Assembly: GCA_016235365.1 (NCBI GenBank)
Contig: JACRLF010000008.1
Coordinates: 1 to 42,036, forward strand
DNA from: Deltaproteobacteria bacterium
GTDB taxonomy: Bacteria > Desulfobacterota > GWC2-55-46
Direction of reading: 5' to 3'
DNA length: 42,036 nucleotides
Both the position numbers and the translations under genes were made by a program. Positions 25,843 to 34,500 of the stretch are shown in pieces. The number at the start of each line of letters is the position of its first letter. Within the stretch, counting starts at the first letter, position 1. The notes below the pieces were generated by a model. The model ran no database searches. It was not told the origin of the DNA and was given only the letters and a program-made list of their open reading frames with translations.

Positions 25843-26394
25843 TATAAGCACCTCGGCTATCTCGGCCATCGTCTTCCTCTTATCCATGCTTATCTTTCTT
25901 ATGCGGGAGAACGCCTCGTTCTCGGAGAGCCTCTCCCTCTCCATCAGGAGCCCCTTGGCCCGCTCTATGAGCTTTCTCTCCTGTATGGCGTTTTTAAGGT
26001 CGCGGTTCTCCTTCTTCAGGTTCTGGAACTCCTGAAAACGGGAGAGCGCGAGCTCTATGGCGGGCCTCAGGTCCTCAAGCCTCACGGGTTTCATGAGGTA
26101 CGCCATGACCCCGGCCTGCGCGGCCCTCTTTACCGTATCCTCGTCCCAGATCGCGGTCAGGAGCACCACCGGCACCGGACAATCCCTCCCGATCTCGGAC
26201 GCCGCGCATACGCCGTCCTTGACCGGCATCTTGACGTCCATGATGACGAGGTCCGGGCCCTTTGTCCTGCATATCTCCACGGCCTCCTGCCCGTTGCTCC
26301 CCTCCGCGACAACGGTGAAGCCGCACTCCTCGACAAGGCCCTTTACCACGAAACGCTCTTTCGCGTTATCGTCTATTATGGCGATCCTCTTCAT
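25816..26394 (-). CDS. Receiver-ANTAR response regulator (GnfR/NasT-like antiterminator)
   Basis: 192 residues. The receiver domain (1-120) has DD (8-9), phospho-acceptor Asp53 in VIMDVKMPVKDG, Thr in LLTAIWDED and Lys in LMKPVRLEDL. After a coiled-coil linker (about 120-140) comes an ANTAR domain: LIERAKGLLMERERLSENEAF, then RIRKISMDKRKTMAEIAEVLI. Phosphorylated ANTAR proteins bind tandem hexaloop hairpins in nascent RNA and prevent termination; NasT/AmiR/GnfR control nitrogen genes this way. Such a target lies in the amt leader at 24697-24761. Its kinase is not adjacent. The gene's last codons are duplicated downstream around a repeat. Confidence 0.92.
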   Translation of the reverse strand: MKRIAIIDDNAKERFVVKGLVEECGFTVVAEGSNGQEAVEICRTKGPDLVIMDVKMPVKDGVCAASEIGRDCPVPVVLLTAIWDEDTVKRAAQAGVMAYLMKPVRLEDLRPAIELALSRFQEFQNLKKENRDLKNAIQERKLIERAKGLLMERERLSENEAFSRIRKISMDKRKTMAEIAEVLIMAFEGKNG

Positions 26395-26538
26395 GTCCGA
26401 TTTAAAATAGCAAGAACAATGCCGCCGTGATTTTACGGGGTTTTAAGCGGTTCAGGGCGTATCTTTGCCTGAGCGGGCGCGGGGTCTGCGGTTTTTTAAG
26501 GCTGGAGTGATGAAATTTTATGCAGATTTGAACATGCC

Positions 26539-26658
26539 TTGAAGATTCCCCGCGGCTTGCCGCGGGGAATCTTCGACATATAAGGAAGTATCTATTTCTA
26601 TTCGCTCGCTTGACCCCGCAGCTTGGCTATCGGGGAATGCGCTCGCTATGCATGTTCA
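26539..26658 (-). repeat. Two-hairpin dispersed repeat, copy E (inside the glgA 3' end)
   Basis: Full-length minus-strand copy. Its CATGTTCA end overlaps the glgA coding end, so the last nine or ten GlgA residues (MNMHSERIPR) and the stop codon come from the repeat. The distal hairpin here is a perfect extended palindrome (GAAGATTCCCCGCGG and complement). Confidence 0.9.
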
Positions 26659-28135
26659 TGTAGATATCCTTATACCTCCTTGCGGAGGCTTCCCACGAAA
26701 AGACCTCCCTCATCCCCTCCGCCTGAAGCGCCTTCCAGGCCTTTTTATCTCCGTAGGCCGCAATGGCCTCCATGACCTTGGCCGTCAGGGCCTCCGGGGA
26801 GTATTCGGCGAACTTGAAGCCGTTGGGGTTCTCCTCCGCGTAATCGCGCACCGTGTCATCGAGCCCGCCCGTGGCCCTGACGACCGGGACAGTGCCGTAC
26901 CTGAGGCTGTACATCTGGTTGAGGCCGCAGGGCTCGAACCTGGAAGGCATCAGGAAGATGTCGCTCCCCGCCTCCACAAGGTGCGACAGCCTGTGGTTGA
27001 AGGCTATCCTGACCGAGAGCTTTTCAGGATAGCGGACTGCCAGCCCTTTGATGAGGTCCTGGTACTTCCTGTCCCCTGAGCCGAGTATTACCATCCCGAG
27101 GCCGCGCTCCATAAGCTTCGGCATGGCGTCGCAGAGGATGTCGAACCCCTTCTGCTCTGCAAGCCTCGATATCATGCCTATGAGGGGGACTCCCGCCTTC
27201 AACTCAAGGCCAAACTCCTTGAGGAGGGCCTGTTTGCATATAGCCTTGCCACTTAAGTCTCTCTCCGAGTACCTTGCAGGGATGAGCGGGTCTGTCTCCG
27301 GGTTCCACTCGCCGTAGTCTATGCCGTTTATAACGCCGTGAAGGTCCTTGCTCCTTTTCTGCAAGACCCCTTCGAGCCCTGCTCCGTACTCCTTTGTCTG
27401 TATCTCCCTGCCGTACGCCTCGCTTACGGTCGTTATCATCCCGGAGAATACAAGCCCGGCCTTAAGCAGGTTCATCTTGCCCCAGAACTCAAGCCCCTCA
27501 GGGCCGAAGAGCTCTGGGCTCAAGCCAGTAAGCCGGAAAAGCTCCGCCGGAAAAACGCCCTGGTACGCGATGTTGTGGACAGTGAATACCGTGGCGGTCC
27601 TTGAAAAGAACGGGTCTTTGCCGTATGAATCCCTGAGATACGCCGGGATCAATCCCGTCTGCCAGTCGTTGCAGTGTATCACGTCGGGCCTGAACCCTAT
27701 GGCCTTGGCGGTTTCTATCACGGCCCTTGAGAAAAAGGCGAACCTCTCGAGGTTGTCGAAGTAGTCCCCTTCCGGAGTGCCGTAGAGAAAACTCCTGTCA
27801 AAGTACTCGTCGCGCCTTATGAAAAAGACGGGCACGCCCTTTGATGTCCCCTTCAACACCTCCACCCCTATCTTTCTCAAGCCCACGGGGACCGCCACGT
27901 CTATATCGACCGGCTTGACGTCGAAACCGCCCTCGGCCACCTGCCTGTGGAAAGGGAGGATGAGCGCCACGTTGCAGCCGAGGTCTTTGAGCGCGACGGC
28001 CAATGACCCGGCCACCTCCGCGAGCCCGCCGGTCTTGGCAAAAGGGATCGCCTCCGGGGAGGCTATCAATACATTGAAGCTCCCCGCGGCTTTTCCGCGG
28101 GAATCTTCGACATATAAGGAAGTATCTATTTCCAT
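26627..28135 (-). CDS. glgA: Glycogen synthase (ADP/UDP-glucose, GT5 family)
   Basis: 502 residues in the open frame, near the family length. GlgA elongates alpha-1,4-glucan from nucleotide-sugar. It shows the substrate loop PFAKTGGLAEVAGSLAVAL, VIHCNDWQTGLIPAYL, FTVHNIAYQG, GVINGIDYGEWNPETD, LIGMISRLAEQKGFD and FEPCGLNQMYSLRYGTVPVV. The ATG at 28135 and the first 20 residues (MEIDTSLYVEDSRGKAAGSF) are encoded by repeat copy F. Normal GlgA begins M-K-V-L-x-A-S, which matches FNVLIAS right after the repeat. The C-terminus (MNMHSERIPR) comes from copy E. The enzyme core is intact, so it may work with altered ends. No in-frame ATG closer to the core exists. Confidence 0.92.
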   Translation of the reverse strand: MEIDTSLYVEDSRGKAAGSFNVLIASPEAIPFAKTGGLAEVAGSLAVALKDLGCNVALILPFHRQVAEGGFDVKPVDIDVAVPVGLRKIGVEVLKGTSKGVPVFFIRRDEYFDRSFLYGTPEGDYFDNLERFAFFSRAVIETAKAIGFRPDVIHCNDWQTGLIPAYLRDSYGKDPFFSRTATVFTVHNIAYQGVFPAELFRLTGLSPELFGPEGLEFWGKMNLLKAGLVFSGMITTVSEAYGREIQTKEYGAGLEGVLQKRSKDLHGVINGIDYGEWNPETDPLIPARYSERDLSGKAICKQALLKEFGLELKAGVPLIGMISRLAEQKGFDILCDAMPKLMERGLGMVILGSGDRKYQDLIKGLAVRYPEKLSVRIAFNHRLSHLVEAGSDIFLMPSRFEPCGLNQMYSLRYGTVPVVRATGGLDDTVRDYAEENPNGFKFAEYSPEALTAKVMEAIAAYGDKKAWKALQAEGMREVFSWEASARRYKDIYMNMHSERIPR

Positions 28136-28190
28136 TCGCTCGCTTGCCCCCGCAGCAAGCTGCGGAGAATGCGCTCGCTATGCATGTTCA
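28074..28190 (-). repeat. Two-hairpin dispersed repeat, copy F (covers the glgA start)
   Basis: Full-length minus-strand copy. A base change relative to the other copies (GAATAG to GAATGG) makes an ATG, which now opens the glgA frame at 28135. It ends exactly two bases before the GlgA core sequence VLIAS. Confidence 0.9.
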
Positions 28191-28354
28191 GGCCCATGGC
28201 GCAAACTTAACAGAAAAAAGAGGGGGTTTCAAGGGGATTTGGAAGGCCGTCATTCAGTACCGTCGTTTTGGTTTGCCTATCAAGCGCGGTTTATGTTAAA
28301 AATATATATACACTTACGGGCGCGCCCTTACATAATTTCCCCTGGAGATTAGAC

Positions 28355-30535
28355 TTGCCGTTCCTAAAATCCCTCAACCCCATACAGGCCGAGGCCGTCA
28401 CCTTCGGCGACGGCCCGCTCCTGATCCTCGCCGGGGCCGGCAGCGGCAAGACAAAGGTCCTTACCGCCCGCATCGCCTATCTCGTGCTCAGAAAGGGCGT
28501 CCCGCCGGAGAACGTCCTGGCCGTGACGTTCACGAACAAGGCCGCCGGAGAGATGCGCAGGAGGCTCTTCTCCCTTATCGGGGATAGGGCCCAGAGGCTC
28601 TGGCTCGGCACCTTCCACTCAATCGGCGTCAAGCTCCTCAGGAGGGAGGCGCGCTCCGCCGGCATCGGACACGACCTGACGATATACGACGACGACGACC
28701 AGCTCTCGCTCATAAAGCAGGTGATGGGAGATATCTCCATAAGCGAGAAGACCTTCTCCCCCAAGGCTGTCCTCGCGCGCATAAACCAGGCCAAGAACGA
28801 AAACATCAACGCCTCGGAGTTCGCGAAAGACGCCCGCGACTTCCTCTCCGAAAGGGTGGCCAGGGTGTACTCCCTCTACCAGAAGAAACTGCGGGAGTAC
28901 GGCGCCATGGACTTCGGGGACCTCATCTGCGAGCCGGTGAAGCTGCTCAGGCAGAACCCCCATATACTCAAGGGCTATCAGGACCTCTTCCAGTACCTGC
29001 TCGTGGACGAGTACCAGGACACGAACAGGGCCCAGTACGCGTTGACGAACCTCCTCGCCTCAGGGACGCGCAACCTCCTTGCCGTCGGCGACCCGGACCA
29101 GTCGATATACGCGTGGAGGGGGGCCGATATAGGCAACATACTCGACTTCGAGAAGGACTACCCGGACTCCACGACCCTGAGGCTCGAACAGAACTACCGC
29201 TCCACGAAGAACATCCTCTCGGCGGCAAACTCCGTCATAGTCAAGAACAGGGCGCGCCTGGAAAAGACGCTCTGGACTGAGAACCCGGCCGGGGATACGC
29301 TCCTCTACGAAGAGGCGCGGGACGAGTACGACGAGGCGCGCCGCGTGATAAAGGGGGTCAAGGGGCTCCTTGACGGGGACAGGTCGTGCTCCTACAGGGA
29401 CTGCGCGATATTCTACAGGACGAACGCCCAGTCAAGGGTCTTTGAAGAGCAGCTCATGCGCGAGGGCATACCCTATACGATAGTGGGCGGGGTGAGGTTC
29501 TACGACAGGAAAGAGATAAAGGACGCGGTCGCGTACCTCCGGGTGATAGCCAACCCGAATGACTCGCTGAGCCTCCAGCGCGTGATAAACAACCCTCCGA
29601 GGGGGGTGGGCAAGGCGACGTTCGACAGGGTGCTCGCCTTGAGCGCGGAGCGCGGGGTATCGCTCTTTCAGGCCTTTGGAGAGGCTATTAATAGCGGCGC
29701 GCTCAATAAGACGAGGGTCAGGGGGTTCCTGGAGGCCTGCGAGGGGTTCCGCAAGGACATCGGGAGGTTGAGCCTCCATGAACTCGCCCTGAGGCTACTT
29801 GAGGACTCCGGGTACATGCTCATGTGGCAGGAGGACGGCTCAGAGGAAGCCATGGAAAGGGTGGAGAACATCTTCGAGTTCATCTCCGCCATAAAGGACT
29901 TCGAGTCCGTGAACAAGGACGCCTCTCTGTCCGGCTTCCTCGACCAGGTGGCGCTCATAAGCGATATGGACACATACGACGACGCCCCTGACCGCGTTAC
30001 CCTCATGACGCTCCATTCGGCAAAGGGGCTTGAGTTCAGGGCGGTCTTCATGGCAGGCATGGAAGAGGGGCTCTTCCCCCATTCAAGGAGCAAGGACGAC
30101 CCGGAGAGCCTCGAAGAGGAGCGCAGGCTCTGCTACGTGGGCATGACGAGAGCCCGGGAGCGCCTCCACCTCTATTCGGCAAAGACAAGGACGGTCTACG
30201 GCGAGACGAGATACCAGATGCGGAGCAGGTTCATAGACGAGGTCCCTCCGGAGCTACTGACGATGATCTCTACGGAGCCCCAGGGCCAGAAGCGGGTATA
30301 TACGGACGAGCCTTACTATACCTCGGAAGACAGCCAGACAGGCGCGCATACGGACGACACATCAGACCCCCTGCCCTGGAAGGTAGGCTCGAAGGTCATG
30401 CACCCGAGCTTCGGCCCCGGGGTGATAAAGGAGCGTTGCGGACAGGGCCCTGACGCGAAGCTCACCGTGAACTTCAAGGACTACGGGGTGAAGAAGCTCG
30501 TCGTAAAGTACGCCTCCCTCTCGCCGATAAACTGA
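28355..30535 (+). CDS. ATP-dependent DNA helicase UvrD/PcrA
   Basis: About 726 residues from TTG 28355 (PFLKSLNPIQAEAV), which has a GGAG ribosome site and matches PcrA/UvrD starts. A longer frame from 28268 adds 29 unlikely residues. It is an SF1A helicase acting in repair and replication restart. Motifs: Walker A LAGAGSGKTKVLT, TFTNKAAGEMRRR, VDEYQDTNRAQ (II), GDPDQSIYAWRGAD (III), LEQNYRSTKNIL (IV), VTLMTLHSAKGLEF (V) and CYVGMTRARERL (VI). The C-terminus (GSKVMHPSFGPGVI) is the usual RNA-polymerase-binding Tudor-like tail. Upstream lies repeat copy F and a 165-nt gap. Confidence 0.95.
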   Translation: MPFLKSLNPIQAEAVTFGDGPLLILAGAGSGKTKVLTARIAYLVLRKGVPPENVLAVTFTNKAAGEMRRRLFSLIGDRAQRLWLGTFHSIGVKLLRREARSAGIGHDLTIYDDDDQLSLIKQVMGDISISEKTFSPKAVLARINQAKNENINASEFAKDARDFLSERVARVYSLYQKKLREYGAMDFGDLICEPVKLLRQNPHILKGYQDLFQYLLVDEYQDTNRAQYALTNLLASGTRNLLAVGDPDQSIYAWRGADIGNILDFEKDYPDSTTLRLEQNYRSTKNILSAANSVIVKNRARLEKTLWTENPAGDTLLYEEARDEYDEARRVIKGVKGLLDGDRSCSYRDCAIFYRTNAQSRVFEEQLMREGIPYTIVGGVRFYDRKEIKDAVAYLRVIANPNDSLSLQRVINNPPRGVGKATFDRVLALSAERGVSLFQAFGEAINSGALNKTRVRGFLEACEGFRKDIGRLSLHELALRLLEDSGYMLMWQEDGSEEAMERVENIFEFISAIKDFESVNKDASLSGFLDQVALISDMDTYDDAPDRVTLMTLHSAKGLEFRAVFMAGMEEGLFPHSRSKDDPESLEEERRLCYVGMTRARERLHLYSAKTRTVYGETRYQMRSRFIDEVPPELLTMISTEPQGQKRVYTDEPYYTSEDSQTGAHTDDTSDPLPWKVGSKVMHPSFGPGVIKERCGQGPDAKLTVNFKDYGVKKLVVKYASLSPIN

Positions 30536-30620
30536 GCTTGCGGGCGGTTTTGATCATATCAGTTATGGAAAATTCTTTGTTCCAATCCAAATGTTTACCT
30601 TTTACGAAAAATATGTAGAG

Positions 30621-30735
30621 GCGTAGGATGGGTTGAGCGCAGCGAAGCCCGTCATTCATGGCGTACAATAATTGAGAAGCGTAGGATGGGTTGAGCGCAG
30701 CGAAGCCCATCATTCATGGCGTACAATAATTTGAG
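30621..30735 (+). repeat. Tandem pair of REP sequences upstream of the REP transposase
   Basis: Two near-identical 57-58 bp units in direct tandem. Each reads GCGTAGGATGGGTTGAGCGC...CCCRTCATTCATGGCGTACAATAATT. Each has the palindromic REP core and a shared tail. They end 11 nt before the ATG of the transposase gene. Confidence 0.92.
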
Positions 30736-30746
30736 GCGTTGAGACG

Positions 30747-31274
30747 ATGACGGAATACCGTCGTTTGTGGCTTCCGGGCGGGACATATTTTTTCACCGTC
30801 AATCTCGCCGAGCGGAGGCGCGACTTATTGGTCAGGCATATCGACGTCTTACGCGAGGCCGTAAGACAGGTGAAGGCGCGCCATCCATTCCGTCTTGACG
30901 CCGTTGTTGTGTTGCCGGACCATCTGCATTGCGTCATAACATTGCCGCATGGCGATGACGATTTTGCCGTCCGGCTGGGCGCGGTCAAGGCGAATTTTTC
31001 GCGGCGCATCCCCAGCGGCGAGCGCCGCTCACCGAGCCGCGTCTCAAAACGCGAACGCGGCGTCTGGCAACGCAGGTATTGGGAGCACGCCATCCGCAAC
31101 GAGGATGACTTCAGACGGCATCTGGATTACCTTCATTACAATCCGGTCAAGCACGGGTTGGTAACGCGCGTGTCGGATTGGCCATATTCGTCATTCCACC
31201 GATACGTCCGTCGCGGCGCATACCCATTGGATTGGGCCGCTTGCACGGATGATGTCGCCGCAGGCGAGCGATGA
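30747..31274 (+). CDS. REP-associated tyrosine transposase (RAYT)
   Basis: 175 residues with the Y1/TnpA-REP fold. PGGTYFFTVNLAERR and AVVVLPDHLHCVITLPHGD hold the HxH (HLH) metal motif. Further on are RYWEHAIRNEDDFRRHLDYLHYNPVKHGLV, where the catalytic Tyr is likely in DYLHYNPVKHG, and the C-terminal WPYSSFHRYVRRG. RAYTs are single-copy IS200/IS605 relatives that cut REP hairpins. It is bounded by two direct REPs upstream and an inverted REP downstream (31299). The same REP family occurs at least seven times in the window. It appears intact. The ATG at 30747 has no strong ribosome site. Confidence 0.93.
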   Translation: MTEYRRLWLPGGTYFFTVNLAERRRDLLVRHIDVLREAVRQVKARHPFRLDAVVVLPDHLHCVITLPHGDDDFAVRLGAVKANFSRRIPSGERRSPSRVSKRERGVWQRRYWEHAIRNEDDFRRHLDYLHYNPVKHGLVTRVSDWPYSSFHRYVRRGAYPLDWAACTDDVAAGER

Positions 31275-31298
31275 TAATTTTGTGATGTGGTGTGATGC

Positions 31299-31335
31299 GA
31301 TGGGCTTCGCTTCGCTCAACCCATCCTACCGTGCT
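31299..31335 (-). repeat. REP copy downstream of the RAYT gene
   Basis: Minus-strand copy of AGCACGGTAGGATGGGTTGAGCGAAGCGAAGCCCATC. With the plus-strand copy at 31545 it forms an inverted pair around a 209-bp insert. Confidence 0.9.
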
Positions 31336-31518
31336 GAAATGCTCGGGGTACGCCCTCGACATGTACGCCGGCTGGCGCAAAAAGGGACGCTACGAAAAGA
31401 AGGGCGCGGCGTGTTCTTAAAAGAACATATCGCCGAGTGGAAGCGAAATCAATGTCCGCATGAAATGACAAATGGCACTATAAGCGGACCCGATCCCAAC
31501 GTTAGAGCCAACTTTTGA
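31336..31518 (+). pseudogene. Helix-turn-helix fragment between inverted REPs
   Basis: The open frame that runs out of the REP reads AEMLGVRPRHVRRLAQKGTL, then RKEGRGVFLKEHIAEWKRN. This resembles the DNA-binding N-terminus of phage terminase small subunits or MerR/excisionase-like proteins. It has no start codon of its own outside the REP, and nothing downstream continues it, so it is likely a captured fragment. The identity is tentative. Confidence 0.35.
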
Positions 31519-31544
31519 CAGAAGCACACCAGAAGTCCGCTTGA

Positions 31545-31581
31545 AGCACGGTAGGATGGGTTGAGCGCAGCGAAGCCCATC
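31545..31581 (+). repeat. REP copy at the cysS 3' end
   Basis: AGCACGGTAGGATGGGTTGAGCGCAGCGAAGCCCATC, ending 3 nt from the cysS stop codon (31585-31587 on the minus strand). It may act as the end of the cysS transcript. Confidence 0.9.
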
Positions 31582-31584
31582 ACC

Positions 31585-33024
31585 TCAACGCCTCACCGTC
31601 CACTCCGTCCCCTTCGGCGTATCCTCCAGCGCTATGCCACGGCTCAAAAGCAACTCCCTTATCGAATCGGCCTTCTTGAAGTCCCTCAACCGGCGCGCCT
31701 CGTTCCTCTCCATTATAAGCCTCTCTATCTCTTCGGCGGGCATGGCTGAGCGGGAGTTCTTCTCCCTGAAGTACCCCTCCGGGTCCTTGTTGAAGATGCC
31801 GAGGAACCTGCCGGCCTCCTTGAACGCGAAGAGTATGAAAGACAGCTCCGTTGCGCTTGTCCGCTTTCCCGACGCCCTGGCCTCATCGAGGGCCCTGTTA
31901 GCCCTGTTGACCTCCTTGAAGATATTGCCTATCACCTCGGCGGTGTTGAAGTCGTCGTCCATCGCCTCTATCAGGCCGTTCAGCCTCTCCTCAGAGCCGC
32001 TTGGTCGGCTATCCGCGGCAACGGCATCGGGGCATTCGTCCGCTATCCTCTTTAGCGTCTTGTAGAACCTCTCCACCGCGGCCTCTGCCTCGTTCAGGGA
32101 GTCCTGCGTGTAGTCTATCGGCGAGCGGTAGTGGCTCGATAAGAGAAAGAGCCGCAGGACCTCGCTGGTATGCTCCTTGAGCGCGTCCCTGATGTTCAAT
32201 ATGTTGCCGAGCGACTTGCTCATCTTCTCTTTTTCGATGTTCACGAACCCGTTGTGGAGCCAGTACCTCGCATACGGGGCCTTGCCGGTAGCGGCCTCGC
32301 TCTGGGCTATCTCGTTCTCGTGGTGCGGGAATATGAGGTCCCTGCCCCCGCCGTGTATGTCTATGGTCTCATCGAGCCACTTCATGCACATGGCCGAGCA
32401 CTCTATGTGCCATCCAGGCCTGCCCATACCCCAGGGGCTCTCCCACGAGGGCTCCCCGGGCTTGCCCGCCTTCCAGAGGGCGAAGTCCAGCGGGTCATTC
32501 TTCCTCTCGTCCACCTCCACCCTGGCCCCGGCCTCGAGCTCGTCGATGTTCTTTCCGGAGAGCTTGCCGTAGTCCTTCTTGAGCTTGACCGAGTAGTAGA
32601 CGTCCCCGTCCACCGCGTAGGCGAAGCCCTTCCCTATCAGCCTTTCCGTCACCTCGATTATCTCTTTTATGGTCTCGGTCGCCTTCGGCCTGTAAGTGGG
32701 CAACTCCACGCCGAGGGCCGCCATATCCTCGTCGAACGCCTTGATGTAGCGGACCGCTAACTCCGCCGGGTCAACGCCCTCCTCGTTCGCGCGGTTTATT
32801 ATCTTGTCGTCCACGTCGGTATAGTTCCTGGCGTACTCCACCTTGTAGCCCCTGTACTTGAGGTACCTGTATATGACGTCGAACGAGACCGCGCTCCTTG
32901 CGTGCCCTATGTGGCTGTGGGCGTATACCGTGGGGCCGCAGACGTACATCAATACCCTGTCCGGGTTCCCCGGAGAGAAGTCCTCCTTACCCCTTGTAAG
33001 CGAATTGTAGAGTCTTATCCCCAT
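31585..33024 (-). CDS. cysS: Cysteinyl-tRNA synthetase
   Basis: 479 residues, full length, class I. It charges tRNA-Cys. The HIGH motif is in YVCGPTVYAHSHIGHARSAV, where Cys is a zinc ligand. Other zinc ligands are in WHIECSAMCMKWL and LIFPHHENEIAQSEA. The KMSKS motif is KEKMSKSLGNIL. The ATG at 33024 follows gltX by 59 nt on the same strand, the last gene of an ispD-ispF-gltX-cysS run as in Geobacter relatives. A REP abuts the stop codon. Confidence 0.97.
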   Translation of the reverse strand: MGIRLYNSLTRGKEDFSPGNPDRVLMYVCGPTVYAHSHIGHARSAVSFDVIYRYLKYRGYKVEYARNYTDVDDKIINRANEEGVDPAELAVRYIKAFDEDMAALGVELPTYRPKATETIKEIIEVTERLIGKGFAYAVDGDVYYSVKLKKDYGKLSGKNIDELEAGARVEVDERKNDPLDFALWKAGKPGEPSWESPWGMGRPGWHIECSAMCMKWLDETIDIHGGGRDLIFPHHENEIAQSEAATGKAPYARYWLHNGFVNIEKEKMSKSLGNILNIRDALKEHTSEVLRLFLLSSHYRSPIDYTQDSLNEAEAAVERFYKTLKRIADECPDAVAADSRPSGSEERLNGLIEAMDDDFNTAEVIGNIFKEVNRANRALDEARASGKRTSATELSFILFAFKEAGRFLGIFNKDPEGYFREKNSRSAMPAEEIERLIMERNEARRLRDFKKADSIRELLLSRGIALEDTPKGTEWTVRR

Positions 33025-33083
33025 ATAGACCGCCGTTGTCGTTTATTTTTCATGGCCATGCCAAAACCGCATGACCTCGTCTA

Positions 33084-34499
33084 TCACTCAAAGCCCTTGA
33101 GCCTCTCCATTGCCCTCTCCCTGCCGAGTATCTTGAAGACGTTCACCAACTCTATGCCCTCGGTCTGTCCCGTGAGGGCGCACCTTATAGGCATGAAGAG
33201 CCTCCTGCCCTTCTCACCCGTGGCCTCTTTAACCCCCTTGATGACCCTGGCGTAGGCCGCCTCGTCGATTGCCGAGAGCCCCTCGACCACGGCCCTTGCC
33301 GCCCTTATGACCGCCCTGGCGTAAGGCTCCCGGAGTATGGCGCGCGCCTCCTCCGTTACCGCCATCCCCTTGCCGATGAAGGGCTCCATGAGCCGCTTCA
33401 GATCGTTCAATGTAGCGGCGTTGTGCCTTAAGAGCCCGACTATCTCCTTGAGCCTCTCCTCGTCAACCCCTTCCACCCCAATGCCGGAGAGCTCGATGAG
33501 CCTTACGGGGTCTGCGCCTTCGATGGAGAGCCTGTTAAAGTGCCTGAGACTCTCGATATCGAATACCGAGGGGCTCCTTGAGAGCCTCTTGAGCGAAAAT
33601 GACCGGGCCATCTCATCAAGACACAAAAGCCCGGGGGCCGGAGTCCAGCCGAGCCTTGCCACGGTATTGAGCACCGCCTCAGGCAGAAACCCCTCCCCCC
33701 TCAAAGACCTGATCGAGGCGCTCTCATCCCTCTTGCCGAGCGGCGTCCTGTCCGTAGAGAGCACCAGGGGGATATGCGCGTAGTAAGGGGGCGCGAAACC
33801 GAGCGCCTCGAAAAGGAGCATCTGCCTCGGCGTATTGGATATGTGGTCGTCGCCCCTTATGATGTGCGTTATGGACATGAGCGCGTCATCGACGACCACG
33901 GCGAAGTTATATGAGGCGATGGCGTCCGAGCCGATGATGATGAAGTCCCCTATCACCCTTGAATCGAAGGTCAACGGGCCGTGCACCGCGTCCGTGAACC
34001 TGACTATCCTTTCAGGGACCTTGAACCTTATGACCGGGGCAACCCCCTCCGGCGCATCCGGGCCTTCGATGTACCTGCACCTGTTGTCGTACCGGGGCGG
34101 CAGGCCTTTTGATATCTGGGACCTTTTAAGCTCCTCAAGCCGCTCCTTCGCGCACCAGCACCTGTAGGCGAGCCCCCTTTGGACGAGCCCGGCGGCGTAA
34201 CCCCTGTAGATATCCAACCGCTCGGACTGCCTGTATGGGCCGCTGCCCCCGTTGTCCGGGCCCTCGTCCCAACGAAGCCCCAGCCACTCAAGGTCCTCAA
34301 GGGCGGCCTTCTCAAAGGCGGCGCTCGACCTCTCTACGTCGGTATCCTCTATCCGGAGGACGAGCTTGCCCCCGTGGACCCTGGCAAAGAGATAGTTGAA
34401 AAGGGCGGTCCTGACGCTGCCGACGTGGAGCAGGCCCGTGGGGCTCGGCGCGAACCGCGTCCTTATCTCTTCACGCCTGGTATCAATTCCAGTGCGCAA
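33084..34499 (-). CDS. gltX: Glutamyl-tRNA synthetase
   Basis: 471 residues, class I, charging tRNA-Glu. It has TRFAPSPTGLLHVGSVRTALF (HIGH variant HVGS), GKLVLRIEDTDVERS, RGDDHISNTPRQMLLFEALG and RLGWTPAPG. The KMSKS position is unusual: TPLGKRDESASI where most have KLSKRHG. The start is TTG at 34499, immediately after the ispF stop (TAG, one base), with the ribosome site AGAGGAGAAG inside the ispF end, so the two are coupled. No ATG in frame gives a normal N-terminus. Confidence 0.93.
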   Translation of the reverse strand: MRTGIDTRREEIRTRFAPSPTGLLHVGSVRTALFNYLFARVHGGKLVLRIEDTDVERSSAAFEKAALEDLEWLGLRWDEGPDNGGSGPYRQSERLDIYRGYAAGLVQRGLAYRCWCAKERLEELKRSQISKGLPPRYDNRCRYIEGPDAPEGVAPVIRFKVPERIVRFTDAVHGPLTFDSRVIGDFIIIGSDAIASYNFAVVVDDALMSITHIIRGDDHISNTPRQMLLFEALGFAPPYYAHIPLVLSTDRTPLGKRDESASIRSLRGEGFLPEAVLNTVARLGWTPAPGLLCLDEMARSFSLKRLSRSPSVFDIESLRHFNRLSIEGADPVRLIELSGIGVEGVDEERLKEIVGLLRHNAATLNDLKRLMEPFIGKGMAVTEEARAILREPYARAVIRAARAVVEGLSAIDEAAYARVIKGVKEATGEKGRRLFMPIRCALTGQTEGIELVNVFKILGRERAMERLKGFE

Positions 34500-34500
34500 T

